DNA of 64,000 nt, from positions 5,520,501 through 5,584,500 of the forward strand of contig NC_065571.1 in the NCBI RefSeq assembly GCF_937616625.2. Direction: 5' to 3'. The stretch's first letter is position 1, and each line of letters begins with the position of its first letter. The position numbers were made by a program, and so were the translations under genes. The notes under the pieces are model-generated. The model saw nothing but the letters and a program-made list of their open reading frames with translations, had not been told where the DNA came from and did not search any database. This DNA is from Mercurialis annua. Taxonomy: Eukaryota; Streptophyta; Magnoliopsida; Malpighiales; Euphorbiaceae. Of this stretch, positions 1-10,759 are shown piece after piece.

Positions 1-590
1 TTACTTTTCGGCAAGTTAGATGTTTGACTTCCCTTTAACTAGGAAAGTAACTTTCCTAGCAAAATCTAAGGAAGTAGAAATTCCCTAACAATTTTGATGG
101 ATTTTTCTAATTTAACCTTAATTCTCTTTTTTTTCTTTTTGAAATTCATATAAATACTTTTATTTATTTTAAAAAATATACTTATATTATTTTATAATTA
201 TTATTTATAATAAAATTAAATATTTTATTTAATATTTTTATCGACAATTTTTATAATATGTAAAATTAAACTAAAAAATATAATGTTTAATTTTAATATT
301 TAAAAAACTCTCTCAAATAGTATTTAAATCATAAAATAAAAATTAATTAGCAAAGATTAAATTATTTATTGATCGATTTAAAAAAGAAGATAATTATTTG
401 TTTAATAATATAAAAATTATTAAAGGACAATCATATATTTTAATTAAAAATATAGTATATTATATTAAAATTAATTACGTATTTTTCAGGAAGTAAAAAT
501 CTAACAAGCAATATTTATCAAACTTTCTGAAAAGTTAACTTTCCAGAAACTATATTTTCTGGAAGTTAACTTTCCGAAGATTACTATAAA
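1..590. repeat. MITE-like inverted-repeat element, cut by window edge
   Basis: The left end (1-75) and right end (about 480-590) carry related inverted sequence around the words TTCGG, AAGTTA and ACTTCC. Near the left end is a palindrome with perfect 10 bp arms (39-48 and 50-59). Near the right end is a hairpin with 18-19 nt arms (531-549 and 556-573), a 6 nt loop and one bulged base. The middle is featureless AT-rich DNA. I infer a non-autonomous foldback element whose left terminus may lie at or before the window start; no target duplication can be checked. Confidence 0.4.
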
Positions 591-1830
591 ATGAATCAAG
601 TGAGACTTTAATATCTTATATCAATTTTTATATATTTGTATTATTTATTTAATATTTCACGGTCGCTTTTAGGCACTCTAGAAATAGACATATTAATGTA
701 AATTGAACTTGTTTATGAAGAGAGTTCTTCCCATAAGGCATAAATGACCCTTTGCTCGTAAATATTGTATTAAGCTGTGTGTTTTTTTACACTATTTGTT
801 ATTAATTGTGCAAATTTAAGTAGAACAAGGTGAGATAGATTGAACATTTAAATCCAGAACAAGTAGATGCAAAAATGATTTTTATCTATTCATAGCTAAA
901 ATTCAACTGAGAAAAATATTTTAAGTCATGACAATTATATCAACCAACAAGTTAATAGAAAAGATGAAAAGTCTAATTGATACAAATAAAAAAATCAGTG
1001 TTTTAAGTTATTTTTTGATAAATTGTTTGGAGATTTTTTTTATAATTTTTGTATAATAATAATTTTTTACAATAATCTATAATTAAATTGTCTGAATAAA
1101 CACTTTATTTCAATTTATAAAAAATGTATTTAATTTATATGAATTAATTTATTATAAAATGAATCAAGAATTTAAAATATATTTCATTTTTATCAATTAA
1201 ATCTTTCATTTTTTTTGTTTACCTCTTGAATATAATTATTAAGGTTTATAAAATCATTTACCGGACTGTTATTTTTTTAAAATTAGTAGTTATGGACAAA
1301 TAAAATAATTTTGGCTAAACAAATTAATCTACCATGGTTGGTAATTGAGCTTTAATTAAAACAAAAACATTTTTTTTTTAAAAAATACATATTATGGTGA
1401 AGTGGGAAAAAGAGGTTAATTTATCCAATTGGGACCTTTTGCGATGGCAACAAGATTCGCATATAATTCATGGAATTAAAAGGAACATTGACATGTATAG
1501 TTAGCAACAAGCGTCATCCGCACAACTTTTGGCTCAAGAGATTAAGAATTGATGTGCTATTTTCTATCTGAATTTTGTAACTTCAAATTGAATTTTGGGT
1601 TCATGCATATTAAGTCGTTTAGATTTGTGAATACTTGGGTATTGGTAAAAATATAATTTGAATGTGCATATCTACAATTTAATTTATAAAAATGATCAAA
1701 TAAATTTCAAATACTCATAAGACATCTATAAAAGTTTAATTTAAGCGATGGCTCATAAAGTTATCACAGGGAATGAAAAAATAAACTATGTTTAAGCAAA
1801 TAAAAAAGCAAGAAATTAATACTCAATTGT
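591..1830. other. AT-rich intergenic DNA, nothing recognised
   Basis: No open reading frame of note, no inverted-repeat element and no tRNA-like box was recognised. The stretch is A/T homopolymer-rich intergenic sequence. Confidence 0.6.
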
Positions 1831-1831
1831 G

Positions 1832-2271
1832 TGCGTTCATCTTTCGGTTCGGTTCAGAAGCGAGCTTTCTAAAACTTGGTTAAATTCTTGAAGGAAATAG
1901 AAATCAAACCAAATTATAGAAGGTAAAACTGAATTCTGTTTGTTTGATTTTCGGAAGACAAAATAAGTCATCTTTTGGAAAAAATGAAATCTTGTTTTAT
2001 AAATATTCCATTTTTTATTTTGTCAAATAAGGATGTGCAGAAATTGAACCTAACAAACTTAGTTTAATTTGGTTTGACATTGTAAAAAGTTTAAATATTT
2101 TAGTTTGATTTGATTCGGACGTAAAAAGAATCAATTAAGTTTTAGAACAAACGAACTGAACCAAATGATTTGGTTAAGTCCGGTTTGAAATTTATACGTC
2201 CCTATAATTTTGGGTCGATTTTGGAAAAAATAAAAGTAAAGTTCTGCTTCGGTTTATAGCTGAACGCTCCT
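1832..2271. repeat. degenerate TIR element with GGTTCGGTT-type ends
   Basis: The left side begins near GCGTTCATCTTTCGGTTCGG. The right side ends in a partly complementary TTCGGTTTATAGCTGAACGC. The interior is rich in words such as GAACC, AAACC and GGTTTG, as in other elements of this window that end in AGGGGTG. I see no clear target duplication, so the boundaries are approximate. Confidence 0.33.
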
Positions 2272-2371
2272 AGAAAATGCATACATAGTGTCCATGGAAA
2301 TATATATAGTGTTTGACATAGACAGAAGCTAGTTATTAGATTAGATGATAGAGGTAAAATTTTGTTAATTC

Positions 2372-2462
2372 AGCCAAGATAACGTGATGCAAAAGGTGGG
2401 GTTCGAATTCGCGAACTCTGAAATGCGGTCGGAGAACCTAGCCACTGGGGCTTGGCCTCACT
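2372..2462 (-). repeat. SINE-like tRNA-derived fragment
   Basis: On the minus strand the segment reads a tRNA A-box-like word (CCAGTGGCTAGG) followed about 35 bp later by a B-box-like GAATTCGAACCCC. This is the internal polymerase III promoter layout of plant SINEs. I found no folded tRNA, no clear tail and no target duplication, so it is called as a fragment. Confidence 0.4.
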
Positions 2463-2469
2463 TACCCAT

Positions 2470-3880
2470 GAAAATGTCTTTGCTTATCCATAAATATAAA
2501 AAAACATCAGATGGTATTTTCTTGAAAATTCTACATTGATGTCATATAATGTAAATCTAGAAAAATCCACATTAAGTTAATTTCAATCTTTATTTTAATT
2601 TCCACTTTATGACGAATTGGAATCCTTGTTTTATCTATACATACACTTTGCAGCTGATACGTTATTCTCAAGCCACAGATTTCGATCCACTTACAAAAAC
2701 ATATACAAAACCTACATATAAAACCATCAAATTGAGGTATATACATACCAACTGGATCATATGAAGATATATAAGTGGCTCATGACGAGGGTCAAGGGCC
2801 GTATTTTTGGGGTTACTTGGCCGCAGTGCGAGCAGTGGTGCTGGTGCTGGTGCATGTATGAATATATTTAGGTATTGCAGCAGCATCTTAAGGTGATAAG
2901 ATATGCAAAGCAAGTAGAGAGGTCAGGCAAAAAAGAATGTCAACTTTTGATAAAACGATCCCATGATAAAGAAGAAATTAAATTATACGTACCCTGTCAG
3001 ATACGGAAACACAAAGAATACTTACTCCCATGTCCCGTCCATTCTTTAAAAGCAAATTCATATTCGTTTGTGATCATCCATATATATCTTTTATTTACAT
3101 TTTCAAGTATAATATATTATATATATTTGCTGTGTTTGATGCTTTACTAATTAGGATAAATTTAGTGGAAAACGAGGTGTATGTGTATGTCCATGTTAAG
3201 CACGTACGTGCATGGATGTATTGAGAATGGTTTTTATTTGGCTTTATCTTGTTCTTGAAAATTTGTGTAAGGTTTATTTTCTATATATTCCTGGGTTTGG
3301 ATTCCTATGCGTCAATTTTATCCATATATGCTCGATCGGATAACTCAATCAATATTAAGGCTATTTACAAGCTGGATATGGGAATTTGAACTCTAATTTG
3401 CATATAATCTTATCTACAAACTCAATTATTGAAGCTGTAATTCAATCAATTTGATCCAAAGATAATACTATATGCTTTTGAAATGGAAGTGATGACTGTC
3501 TCCATTATCCGAAATCTATATAGTTTGCAATTTATACAGTTGACGAATATTTATGATCTTTAAGAAATTATGATTGTACGACATGAAAAGATCATGATCC
3601 TTAATTATTCTTCTTTGCCTATTTGGACATGCCTACAAAAAACTTCACTTGATATCCATCTAGATCGTGAAATTTTTCATTTAGGTTAGGAGAAATTCTC
3701 AGGTTAGTGTACACTAATATTCAGTTGATGAATGAATTATAAGTAAAATGAATTTATTTATCAATAATTGTAACCAAATTGATACTAATATCTTTAAATA
3801 ATTTTGACAGTCTAATCCGTTAATATTGCAAGTCATCATAATTATATTTATAAATATAAATAAAAAAGTTGAAGAATCCA
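2470..3880. other. intergenic DNA, no supported gene
   Basis: Several short open frames of up to 91 codons lie on both strands between 2531 and 3224. None shows a domain, a signal peptide followed by a conserved motif, or family resemblance strong enough to call. The segment 2760-2870 is less AT-rich than its surroundings and contains a GGTGCTGGTGCTGGTGC run. I see nothing else. Confidence 0.5.
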
Positions 3881-3884
3881 ATTG

Positions 3885-4680
3885 GTTTAATCACTTAAAG
3901 ACCCTCAATTTTTAGCCCCTTTTTGATTATAGCCCGACGTTAAAAAAACACCATTTTTACCCTATTTTGCATATTCAGCTTTCGATTAGCTTAAAACATT
4001 ACATTGACCTTTTTTTATTTGCAAAAGATTCAATAAAAATCCTCCATATGTAACACTACTATAAAAAGCCGTTAGTGTTACAAATAACACAAAAAAACCA
4101 TTTTTCTGCACAAATAAAAATAATTTCTTTATTAATGCTATTAGTTAATTTTTAGCATTTTTAGCACTAAAACTACCCCAGCCACGCTGCCGCCGTCTTC
4201 CGACCCAAATACTACTCACCTCTGACCCAAAACTGATTCGTCTTCTCCGTGGAAGACGAACTAACTCCGCCTTCATCATGGAAAAGAAGAAACAGATCGT
4301 CTTTTCCATGAAAGACGAACCCAAATTTAGGTTTGTCTTCTACGAAAAAGACGAATTCAGGTCGTTTTCCTATCTGGACGACGAACTGATTAGGGTCGGT
4401 GATGGGCGGTTTTGGTGTCGGAAGAGTCGTGGTTGGAGGCGGTTTTAGTGTTGGAAACGCTAAAAAACAATTAATAACATTAAAAATAAAGTTAAATGAA
4501 AAATATTATTATTGTTATTATTTGAATTGGTTGGAAATAATGGTTTTTATTAATTATAACATTAAATTAAGACTTTTTATAATATATGTCAAATATGAAA
4601 GACTTTTTTGAATTATTTCTAAATGAAAAAAAATCAATTTAATGTTTAAGGTTATAATATTTGGGATAACTGATAAATAG
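3885..4680. mobile_element. MULE-type MITE (family M1) split by a CACTA-like insertion
   Basis: The left piece (about 3885-4050) carries the start of repeat family M1: TTTAATCACTTAAAGACCC, then a TTTTAGCCCC word and a CCCGACGTT word. The right piece (about 4590-4680) matches the inner right arm of the copy at 18790-19166, including a shared ATCAATTTAATGTTT-like stretch. The outer right end is missing or too decayed to see. The middle (4054-4588) is a separate element, so this looks like a nested insertion into an older M1 copy. Confidence 0.45.
4054..4588. mobile_element. CACTA-like non-autonomous element
   Basis: The left end reads CACTACTATAAAAAGCCG and the right end, inverted, reads CATATATTATAAAAAGTC. 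Similarity between the two ends continues inward for about 45 bp, to a shared AAAACCAT word. The flanking trinucleotides (TAA and TCA) are only a partial 3 bp duplication. The interior 4180-4460 is GC-richer, with repeated GAAGACGAAC words, and may be captured host sequence; it has no intact reading frame that I recognise. Confidence 0.45.
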
Positions 4681-4739
4681 CTCATTCACAAAAATGGATG
4701 GAAAAAAGAAGTCAAATACAGGATATAAAACTAATGAAA

Positions 4740-5190
4740 ATTACAAAAAAAAAACTCAACACTTCTAAAAACGTCATTGCCAGTGTTGTATGAAAAACCA
4801 TGGTTGTGCGTGGAACTAAGCTGCTTTACAAACAGTCAAGAAAATCAGAGAAATAACATTTGGTGACTCCTCTTCGAATATCCGTTTGTTTCTAGTCTTC
4901 CATAAGTGTTAAAACTCCATAAAACCAAAAATAGCTTCCCTAAGTGAAGAAATCATCTAGTGTCCCCGGAGTAACCCAACTAACATTGCACTTGGAAAAT
5001 AAAATAGACCAAAATTTCCAAACAAAGTTATAATGCAAAATAATGTGAAAACTTGTTTTTTCCTCTGAGCAAACGAGACAATTATCAAACATAGAATTGG
5101 ATCTGAGACGGAAGAACTCCTTCCAAATCCATTGCAATAAAAAATAGGGTAAAATTAATATTTTTTCTACATTATTTAGAATCAAAAAAA
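4740..5190 (-). pseudogene. LINE retrotransposon remnant, zf-RVT C-terminal end
   Basis: On the minus strand, 5185-4940 encodes a peptide with the spacing of the plant LINE reverse-transcriptase zinc-binding (zf-RVT) domain. It has a CLVC knuckle, then FHIILHYNFVWKFWSILFSK, then NVSWVTPGTLDDF. After a frame break the same strand goes on near 4900-4800 with LWKTRNKRIFEEES, the usual tryptophan-arginine tail of this domain. Stops and frame changes show that it is dead. The second metal ligand is replaced (LHY where LHC is usual). No upstream reverse-transcriptase domain remains in the window, so it is a 5'-truncated copy. Confidence 0.7.
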
Positions 5191-5649
5191 GGCTAAAACG
5201 TGAAGTTTTTTTTTAAGAGATTGGGCCAATCCAATTAATAAAATGTTGCCAAGAAAATAACTTTTTTGACTTTTTATAAATTTATCCAAAAGATTTATTA
5301 TTTATAGATATTTAATAACTTTGTTAAAATTATATATATAAAAAAATTAATCAACTAATACAATAGTGTCAAACTTCTATTTCAATACCATATTAATTTT
5401 TTTATGGTGAGCTTCAAATTTTCTTCTTTTTAGCTCCACAATTAGGGAAAAAAAATGAAAATTGATGAATGTAAATTTTATAAAAAAAGCCATAGAAAGT
5501 GACTAAAAACTCCACCACTCGAAGAGTTTACGCACGTAAAAGATACAATTTTGTAAAAGGAAATTATGGAAATGAGTTTAACAAAAAAACAATCTGGGCT
5601 GAGAAAATTGATACTAGAATAAGAAAAGTTAAGATTATAATATTTATAA

Positions 5650-6013
5650 GTCTTAATTATCAAAATAACCCTCATCTTTTAGCCCTTTTTCAGTTGCATT
5701 CTGACGTTGCAATTTTGTCAATTGCACCCTAATTCGCACCTTTGAGTTTTAATTCCACCCTCAAAATCAAAATGGATTCTTTTTCACTCGAAAAAAATTT
5801 ATAAAAATCCTTATAAAGTACTCGTTTAAACTTGTTTTCCCATAAAAAGTTAAAAATGGATGACTTATTATAACTTTTTCTAACGATCAATTTAGTACTT
5901 GAGGGTGAAATTGAAAACAAAAGATAAGAGTTAGGGTGCAGCTGATAAAATTGTAACGTCGGGGTGCATTTAAAAATGGACTAAAAGGTGGGGTTTTTTT
6001 GGTGATTAAACCC
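5650..6013. mobile_element. MULE-type MITE, family M1 copy A
   Basis: This 364 bp foldback element starts GTCTTAATTATCAAAATAAC and ends with the inverted TTTTTGGTGATTAAACCC. It is flanked by a perfect 9 bp target duplication TATTTATAA (5641-5649 and 6014-6022). Each arm carries the words TTTTAGCCC, GACGTTGCAATTTTGTCA and CCACCCTCAAAATCAAA or their complements. Terminal inverted repeats (TIRs) with a 9 bp duplication indicate Mutator-like mobilisation. It encodes no protein. Confidence 0.8.
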
Positions 6014-6799
6014 TATTTATAAATAAACCAATCCTAACCAAATAGTTCTGAACGAAATCTAGTTCATTTGATTCTTTATTTCGAACATCCTTCTATTTCG
6101 AGACTGCCACAATTCTCAAATAATAGTCTCCTGAAGAGTATATCAAATCTTTTTTATGCAATCCTATTAAAATTAACAATCCCCATTGATTCATTGAACA
6201 ATAAATTCATCAAAAGTTCTTGAAATCGAATTTTACTAACCAATGGGTTAGCATAAAAATTCAATCGAAAATCAAGATAATTAAATTGATTAAAAAAATG
6301 ATAGAATTGAAATGAATTATCAAAATATATTTGTAAACTTTAATATGTTTTTTGATAGCATGGTTTCATATTAGACTAGAGGCGGGGGAGAAATTAAATT
6401 AAATTTTGAAAGAAGAGTAGATATATAAATCAAAATTGAAAGAGTTTTCCCATATTATTTTTTATTTTAAATTAATATAAAGAACGATATGTATTTTATT
6501 AAAAAAAGAAATTTGTATCTTTTTTAAGACTCTTGAACCATTAGGTGACTCCCTCACCCTTCCAGATAATTCCTCTTCTGAGTAGAGGTGTTTGATAATT
6601 TAGTTAAAAAAAAAACAATCAAATATAGTTAATTCACAAAATATAAAAAAATACAAACAGCAAACCCAAACATGTCCTACATTTAAATATTTCTCAATTT
6701 TCTGAAGGCAAGAATAGGTTTTAAATCAACTATAATAAATATAACTAACCTTCAATTAACTAGTTTTTTTGATTTAAAAAAAAAACTAGTTTTTTATTA

Positions 6800-7891
6800 G
6801 TGGTAATTTTCTGAAATACATATTTTGCTAACTTATTTACATCTTTATCTGTCAAGTTTTGATTTTTTTTACCTTTTATTATTTACGAAAAATACCTTTT
6901 TATTTTTTTAATTTCAAAAATACCTTTCTTCGGTTTTCGGTTTTTTCGGTTCGGCCGACCAAACCGACCGGCAGTGTTTTTATATAGTGTAAGATTAGTG
7001 TATATATAGTGTTAATTTTTATTGTTTATAGATTTTTTTTGGATTTTTTTTTATTTTTTATAATATAACAGTAGTGTATATATAGTGTGTTTATGGTGTT
7101 TATATAGTGTAAGATCAGTGTATAAGTAGTGTATATATAGTGTATAAGTAGTGTGTTTATCGCATTTTGTAGTGTTTTTTGTGGTTTATACCATGAAACA
7201 CTGCAAATACACCATAAACACTGTAAATGCACCATAAATATACTAAAAACGGCAGAAATATATTATAAATACATCAAAAATATACTAAAACGTAAATATA
7301 TTATAAAATTACTACAAATACATCATAAATCAATTTTTTTCTTTACAAAATCAGTAGTAATAAACAAATCTATAAATAAGAGAAGACAAAATAAATAATT
7401 ATATGAATAATAGAACAATTTTATAAATAAAAAATGATAGATATACAATAATTTATTTACAAAATATTTAAATCATTACAAAAAACCTATAAAATTACAC
7501 AAATCTAAAAACGAATCGAGAAATCCATAGCGCGAACGGAAGAGATAAACGGACTAGCGCGAACAGAAAAGACGAACGGAAAAACGACCAGAAACGACGA
7601 GAAATCCATCGGAAGTAGACGAACGGAAGCGCGACCGGAAAGACGAACGGAAAAGACGAATGGAAAAATAATCGGAGGAGATAAATTGAAAATCAAATGA
7701 AAAAGAAAAAAAGAAAAGAGAAAAGAGAAAAAGAGAGAGAAAAGAGAGAGAGGGAAAAAATTGCTATGTAAATATTTAATCTAAAATAAGATAAGATGGG
7801 TATTTTTAGTAAATACGTTAGCTTATTAGGTAACATAGGATAAGAGGAAAAGATGAGTTAACACCTAAAACAGGTATTTGGAAAATAATCC
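6800..7891. mobile_element. non-autonomous MULE, about 1.1 kb
   Basis: A perfect 9 bp duplication TTTTTATTA (6791-6799 and 7892-7900) brackets a 1092 bp unit. The ends are imperfect inverted repeats: GTGGTAATTTTCTGAAATAC on the left and, inverted, GGATTATTTTCCAAATACC on the right. Inside, 6970-7330 is a decayed tandem array of AGTGTATATA-like units, and 7505-7700 repeats a GACGAACGGAAA-like word and is GC-richer. No transposase frame is visible. The internal GC-rich block could be captured host DNA, as in Pack-MULEs, but I do not recognise a source gene. Confidence 0.65.
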
Positions 7892-7900
7892 TTTTTATTA

Positions 7901-8812
7901 TTAAGGTGCACGAGACCAACAAGATATAGATGAAATAGTAGAAGCAATAAACAATTATATATATCATAAAAATGTGAATTTTTTCACAAATTCTTTCCTT
8001 TTTAATTATTAAAAAACATCAAAACATACCATGATTAGTATAATAAAAAGAAACAAAAATAAAATAAAATAAACCTTATAATAATTTAATAATCAGTAAC
8101 CGACCATGGTAATCAGCAATTCAACACGTACATATATGCTATAACAGATTTTGTAAGAATAATGACGCAAGAAGTATATATGCTATTGCATCGTGTCTCT
8201 TCCTCAAATATTAACTTTATTATCTTTATCCAAAATTGAAATTTATAAATATTAGAATACAGTATCTTATAATTTTAAATTGGCATTATTATAAGATATA
8301 GTTCAAATATTATAAACATTGAACATTATTTTATCAGATTGTGGATTCAACTTTTCTACCGATATTCAATATAAATTTTTAATTTAATATATAAATTATT
8401 ATTTAAAAAAATATCGAGTAGTTTTATATCAAAAAATGTTGATATAAACACCGAAATAAGTATTGTTATGTTGTCTTAACATTTATTTGTGATGAAAATT
8501 GTTGATGTTTTGAATTATAAAAATTCAAAAATTGAATTATAAAAATTCAAAAATTGAATCCAACATTGTCAAAATTTTAAATTTGTGTTAAAATTAAAAA
8601 ATACATTAAAATTAATTAAAAAAATATTTAAACAATAAATTCTTTTAAAAAATAATTATCAAATTGATAATTGTGTTTATTATTTATGCAATAAATTAAT
8701 AATATTAAAATACTTAACGATGGTAATTAGATAAATATTAAATATCTTAAAAATATAAATGTTTATTTGATTATTATACGAATGGTCTAGTACGATTGTA
8801 GTGCTAAAAATT
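7901..8812. other. AT-rich intergenic DNA
   Basis: No coding potential was seen. Around 8510-8560 the phrase AATTATAAAAATTCAAAAATTG occurs twice in tandem. Nothing else was recognised. Confidence 0.5.
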
Positions 8813-8813
8813 A

Positions 8814-9079
8814 CTCCCTCCGGTCCATAATATTTGTCGCATTTGGCTATTTCACATAGATTAAAAAAATAATAAATATGTCTTGATCTGTGTATAGTTT
8901 TACTAAATTGTCCATATTAATTACCACTTATTTTATATTTGACTAGTTCTTTTAACCTTACACAGTATTTATCGTTAGGGATAATTTTGGAAAAATAGCA
9001 ATTAATACTTTCTTAAAACTCTAATGTGACAAATATTATAGACCAAAAAAAATTCTCAAATGCGACAAATATTATGGAG
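8814..9079. mobile_element. Stowaway-like MITE
   Basis: The element begins CTCCCTCCGGTCCATAATAT and ends with the inverted ATATTATGGAG, flanked by TA dinucleotides (8812-8813 and 9080-9081). CTCCCTCCG ends with a TA target are diagnostic of Stowaway (Tc1/mariner-mobilised) MITEs. Length is 266 bp. Confidence 0.85.
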
Positions 9080-9692
9080 TATTATTTTAATAAATTTTTT
9101 AATCATTCTATTCGCCTCATTCTTCTTCGGTGGTCAACCTTTATTTCATTCTTCATTTTTTATTTTCCGATTTCATTACTAACACAAACCTTATCAAACC
9201 TACCAACCAAAAACTTATACATTACGTGGTTATTACATACATAAATTCAAGTCCACATGTTCCACTACTCCACCATCACTATGTCTGTCCACAAAAGCAA
9301 GAGTGCCGTACATTGCATAAATAAAAATGGAAAGTTAATTTCCTTCTTTTTAATATAACTTTCGGCAGCATTTAGGGTTATCCATATATATAGATTCTTG
9401 GCCCACAACTAGCTTAATTACATATACATTAATTTATTATAACAATGTCACCATCATAACAATGTCAATTTTCAGCATATTAATTAGCTGATCTAATAAA
9501 ACCAAAAAGGATAAAAATAAAAAAATGAAAATAAGATAAGGCATCAAATCCTAATATCTAAACGAATTTCAACTTTTCTTTTTAGTTGTTGCATTGTATT
9601 AAACAATTGCATAAAACAAAAAACAAAAAACAAAAATAATATAAATTCAACTCACCACCTTCCCTATACCCTACTTGTCTCATATTTTCTCT

Positions 9693-9701
9693 ATATATAA
9701 A
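9693..9701 (+). promoter_or_regulatory. TATA box of the glutaredoxin gene
   Basis: TATATATAA lies 186 bp before the glutaredoxin start codon. It would place transcription start near 9725, with a leader of about 160 nt rich in A and C, normal for a plant gene. Confidence 0.5.
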
Positions 9702-9886
9702 GATCACAACATTTCTATATCCAAGCCATCACATCTCAAACATAAACTACTTCACATACAAATCAGCATTTTTTTCATTTTACACCAATCTTTAATCATC
9801 TAATAACTACATTTTCAAACAATAACATTGCTAATAAATTCCACAATTTGAAAGCGGAAAAAATATTAATTTTTCGACATATATAA

Positions 9887-10195
9887 ATGGATCGCGTAGC
9901 GAAGTTGGCGTCGCAAAAAGCGGTGGTGATATTCAGCAAGAGTTCGTGCTGCATGTGCCATGCAATAAAGAGATTGTTCTACGAACAAGGAGTTAGCCCT
10001 GCAATTTACGAGCTAGATGAAGATTCAAGAGGTAAAGAAATGGAATGGGCTCTTTTGAGGATCGGAGGGAACCCTTCGGTCCCTGCGGTTTTCATCGGAG
10101 GCAAATTTGTTGGCTCTGCTAATACTGTCATGACTCTTCATCTTAATGGCTCCTTGAAGAAATTGCTTAAGGAAGCTGGAGCTTTATGGCTTTAG
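9887..10195 (+). CDS. CC-type (class III, ROXY-like) glutaredoxin
   Basis: This is an intronless 102-residue glutaredoxin of the land-plant CC class. The thioredoxin-fold active site is SSCCMCH around residues 20-26. The glutathione-binding VPAVFIGG segment lies near residues 65-72, followed by GSAN. The protein ends in GALWL, the C-terminal ALWL motif through which CC-type glutaredoxins bind TGA bZIP factors and TOPLESS co-repressors. Such proteins act in the cytosol and nucleus in redox, hormone, nitrate and defence signalling. The start is the first in-frame ATG after a TATA box and gives the normal family length. Its place next to the PBL27-type gene corresponds to Arabidopsis At5g18600 (GRXS2) as I recall it, but the active site here is CCMC, not CCMS. 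Family assignment is secure; the exact orthologue is less so. Confidence 0.95.
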   Translation: MDRVAKLASQKAVVIFSKSSCCMCHAIKRLFYEQGVSPAIYELDEDSRGKEMEWALLRIGGNPSVPAVFIGGKFVGSANTVMTLHLNGSLKKLLKEAGALWL

Positions 10196-10457
10196 CCTGT
10201 ACCAATATGTTTACTTTTTTTCTTTTTCTTATACATATTAAGTATATTAGTACTCTTATGGAAAATAATCTATAGACTCGATATATTTATATTGTAGCAA
10301 AAATATATACACACTTTTGTTTTGATAAGTCTTTTTCATTTTTGTGTCATGTGTGGCCATTGAACTAAGTCACTAACAATTAACTATAAATGAAGAGGTT
10401 AAATATTAAAAATATGGTTGACTTTTAGCAAAATTTACAATTTAATCATTATATTTT

Positions 10458-10745
10458 GGGTTAATTGCAAATTCATGCACGAATTTTACCCTAATTTGCA
10501 ATTACAACATAAACTTTGAAACTTGACAATGTTAGTAACCAACTTTACACTTTTGGCAAATCGATACACCAAACACGAAAAACACTAACGTGGACATTGT
10601 AATAACCGCCATGTGTCGTTGCGTGATTGGTCGGTATACCAATTTGCCAAAAATTGAAAGTTAGTTACTGATATTGTCAAGTTTCAAAGTTTATGTTGTG
10701 ATTGCAAATTAGGGTAAAGTTCGTGTATGCATTTGCAATTAATCC
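10458..10745. mobile_element. MULE-type MITE, family M2 copy 1
   Basis: This is a 288 bp foldback element. The ends are GGGTTAATTGCAAATTCATG and the inverted GGATTAATTGCAAATGCATA, and the arms stay complementary for about 80 bp. A perfect 9 bp target duplication TTATATTTT lies at 10449-10457 and 10746-10754. It sits 260 bp downstream of the glutaredoxin stop codon. A diverged second copy is at 57760-58026. Confidence 0.85.
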
Positions 10746-10759
10746 TTATATTTTTAGTT

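Noticed and set aside
2668..2913. Minus-strand open frame with an APAPAPLLALRPSNPKN segment, loosely recalling CEP signalling peptides.
   Set aside because: The RPSNPKN match is only partial, there is no convincing signal peptide at the start, and the C-terminal context does not fit a CEP peptide.
7026..7398. Frames on both strands rich in Tyr, Thr and Ile.
   Set aside because: They are products of the decayed AGTGTATATA tandem array inside a transposon.
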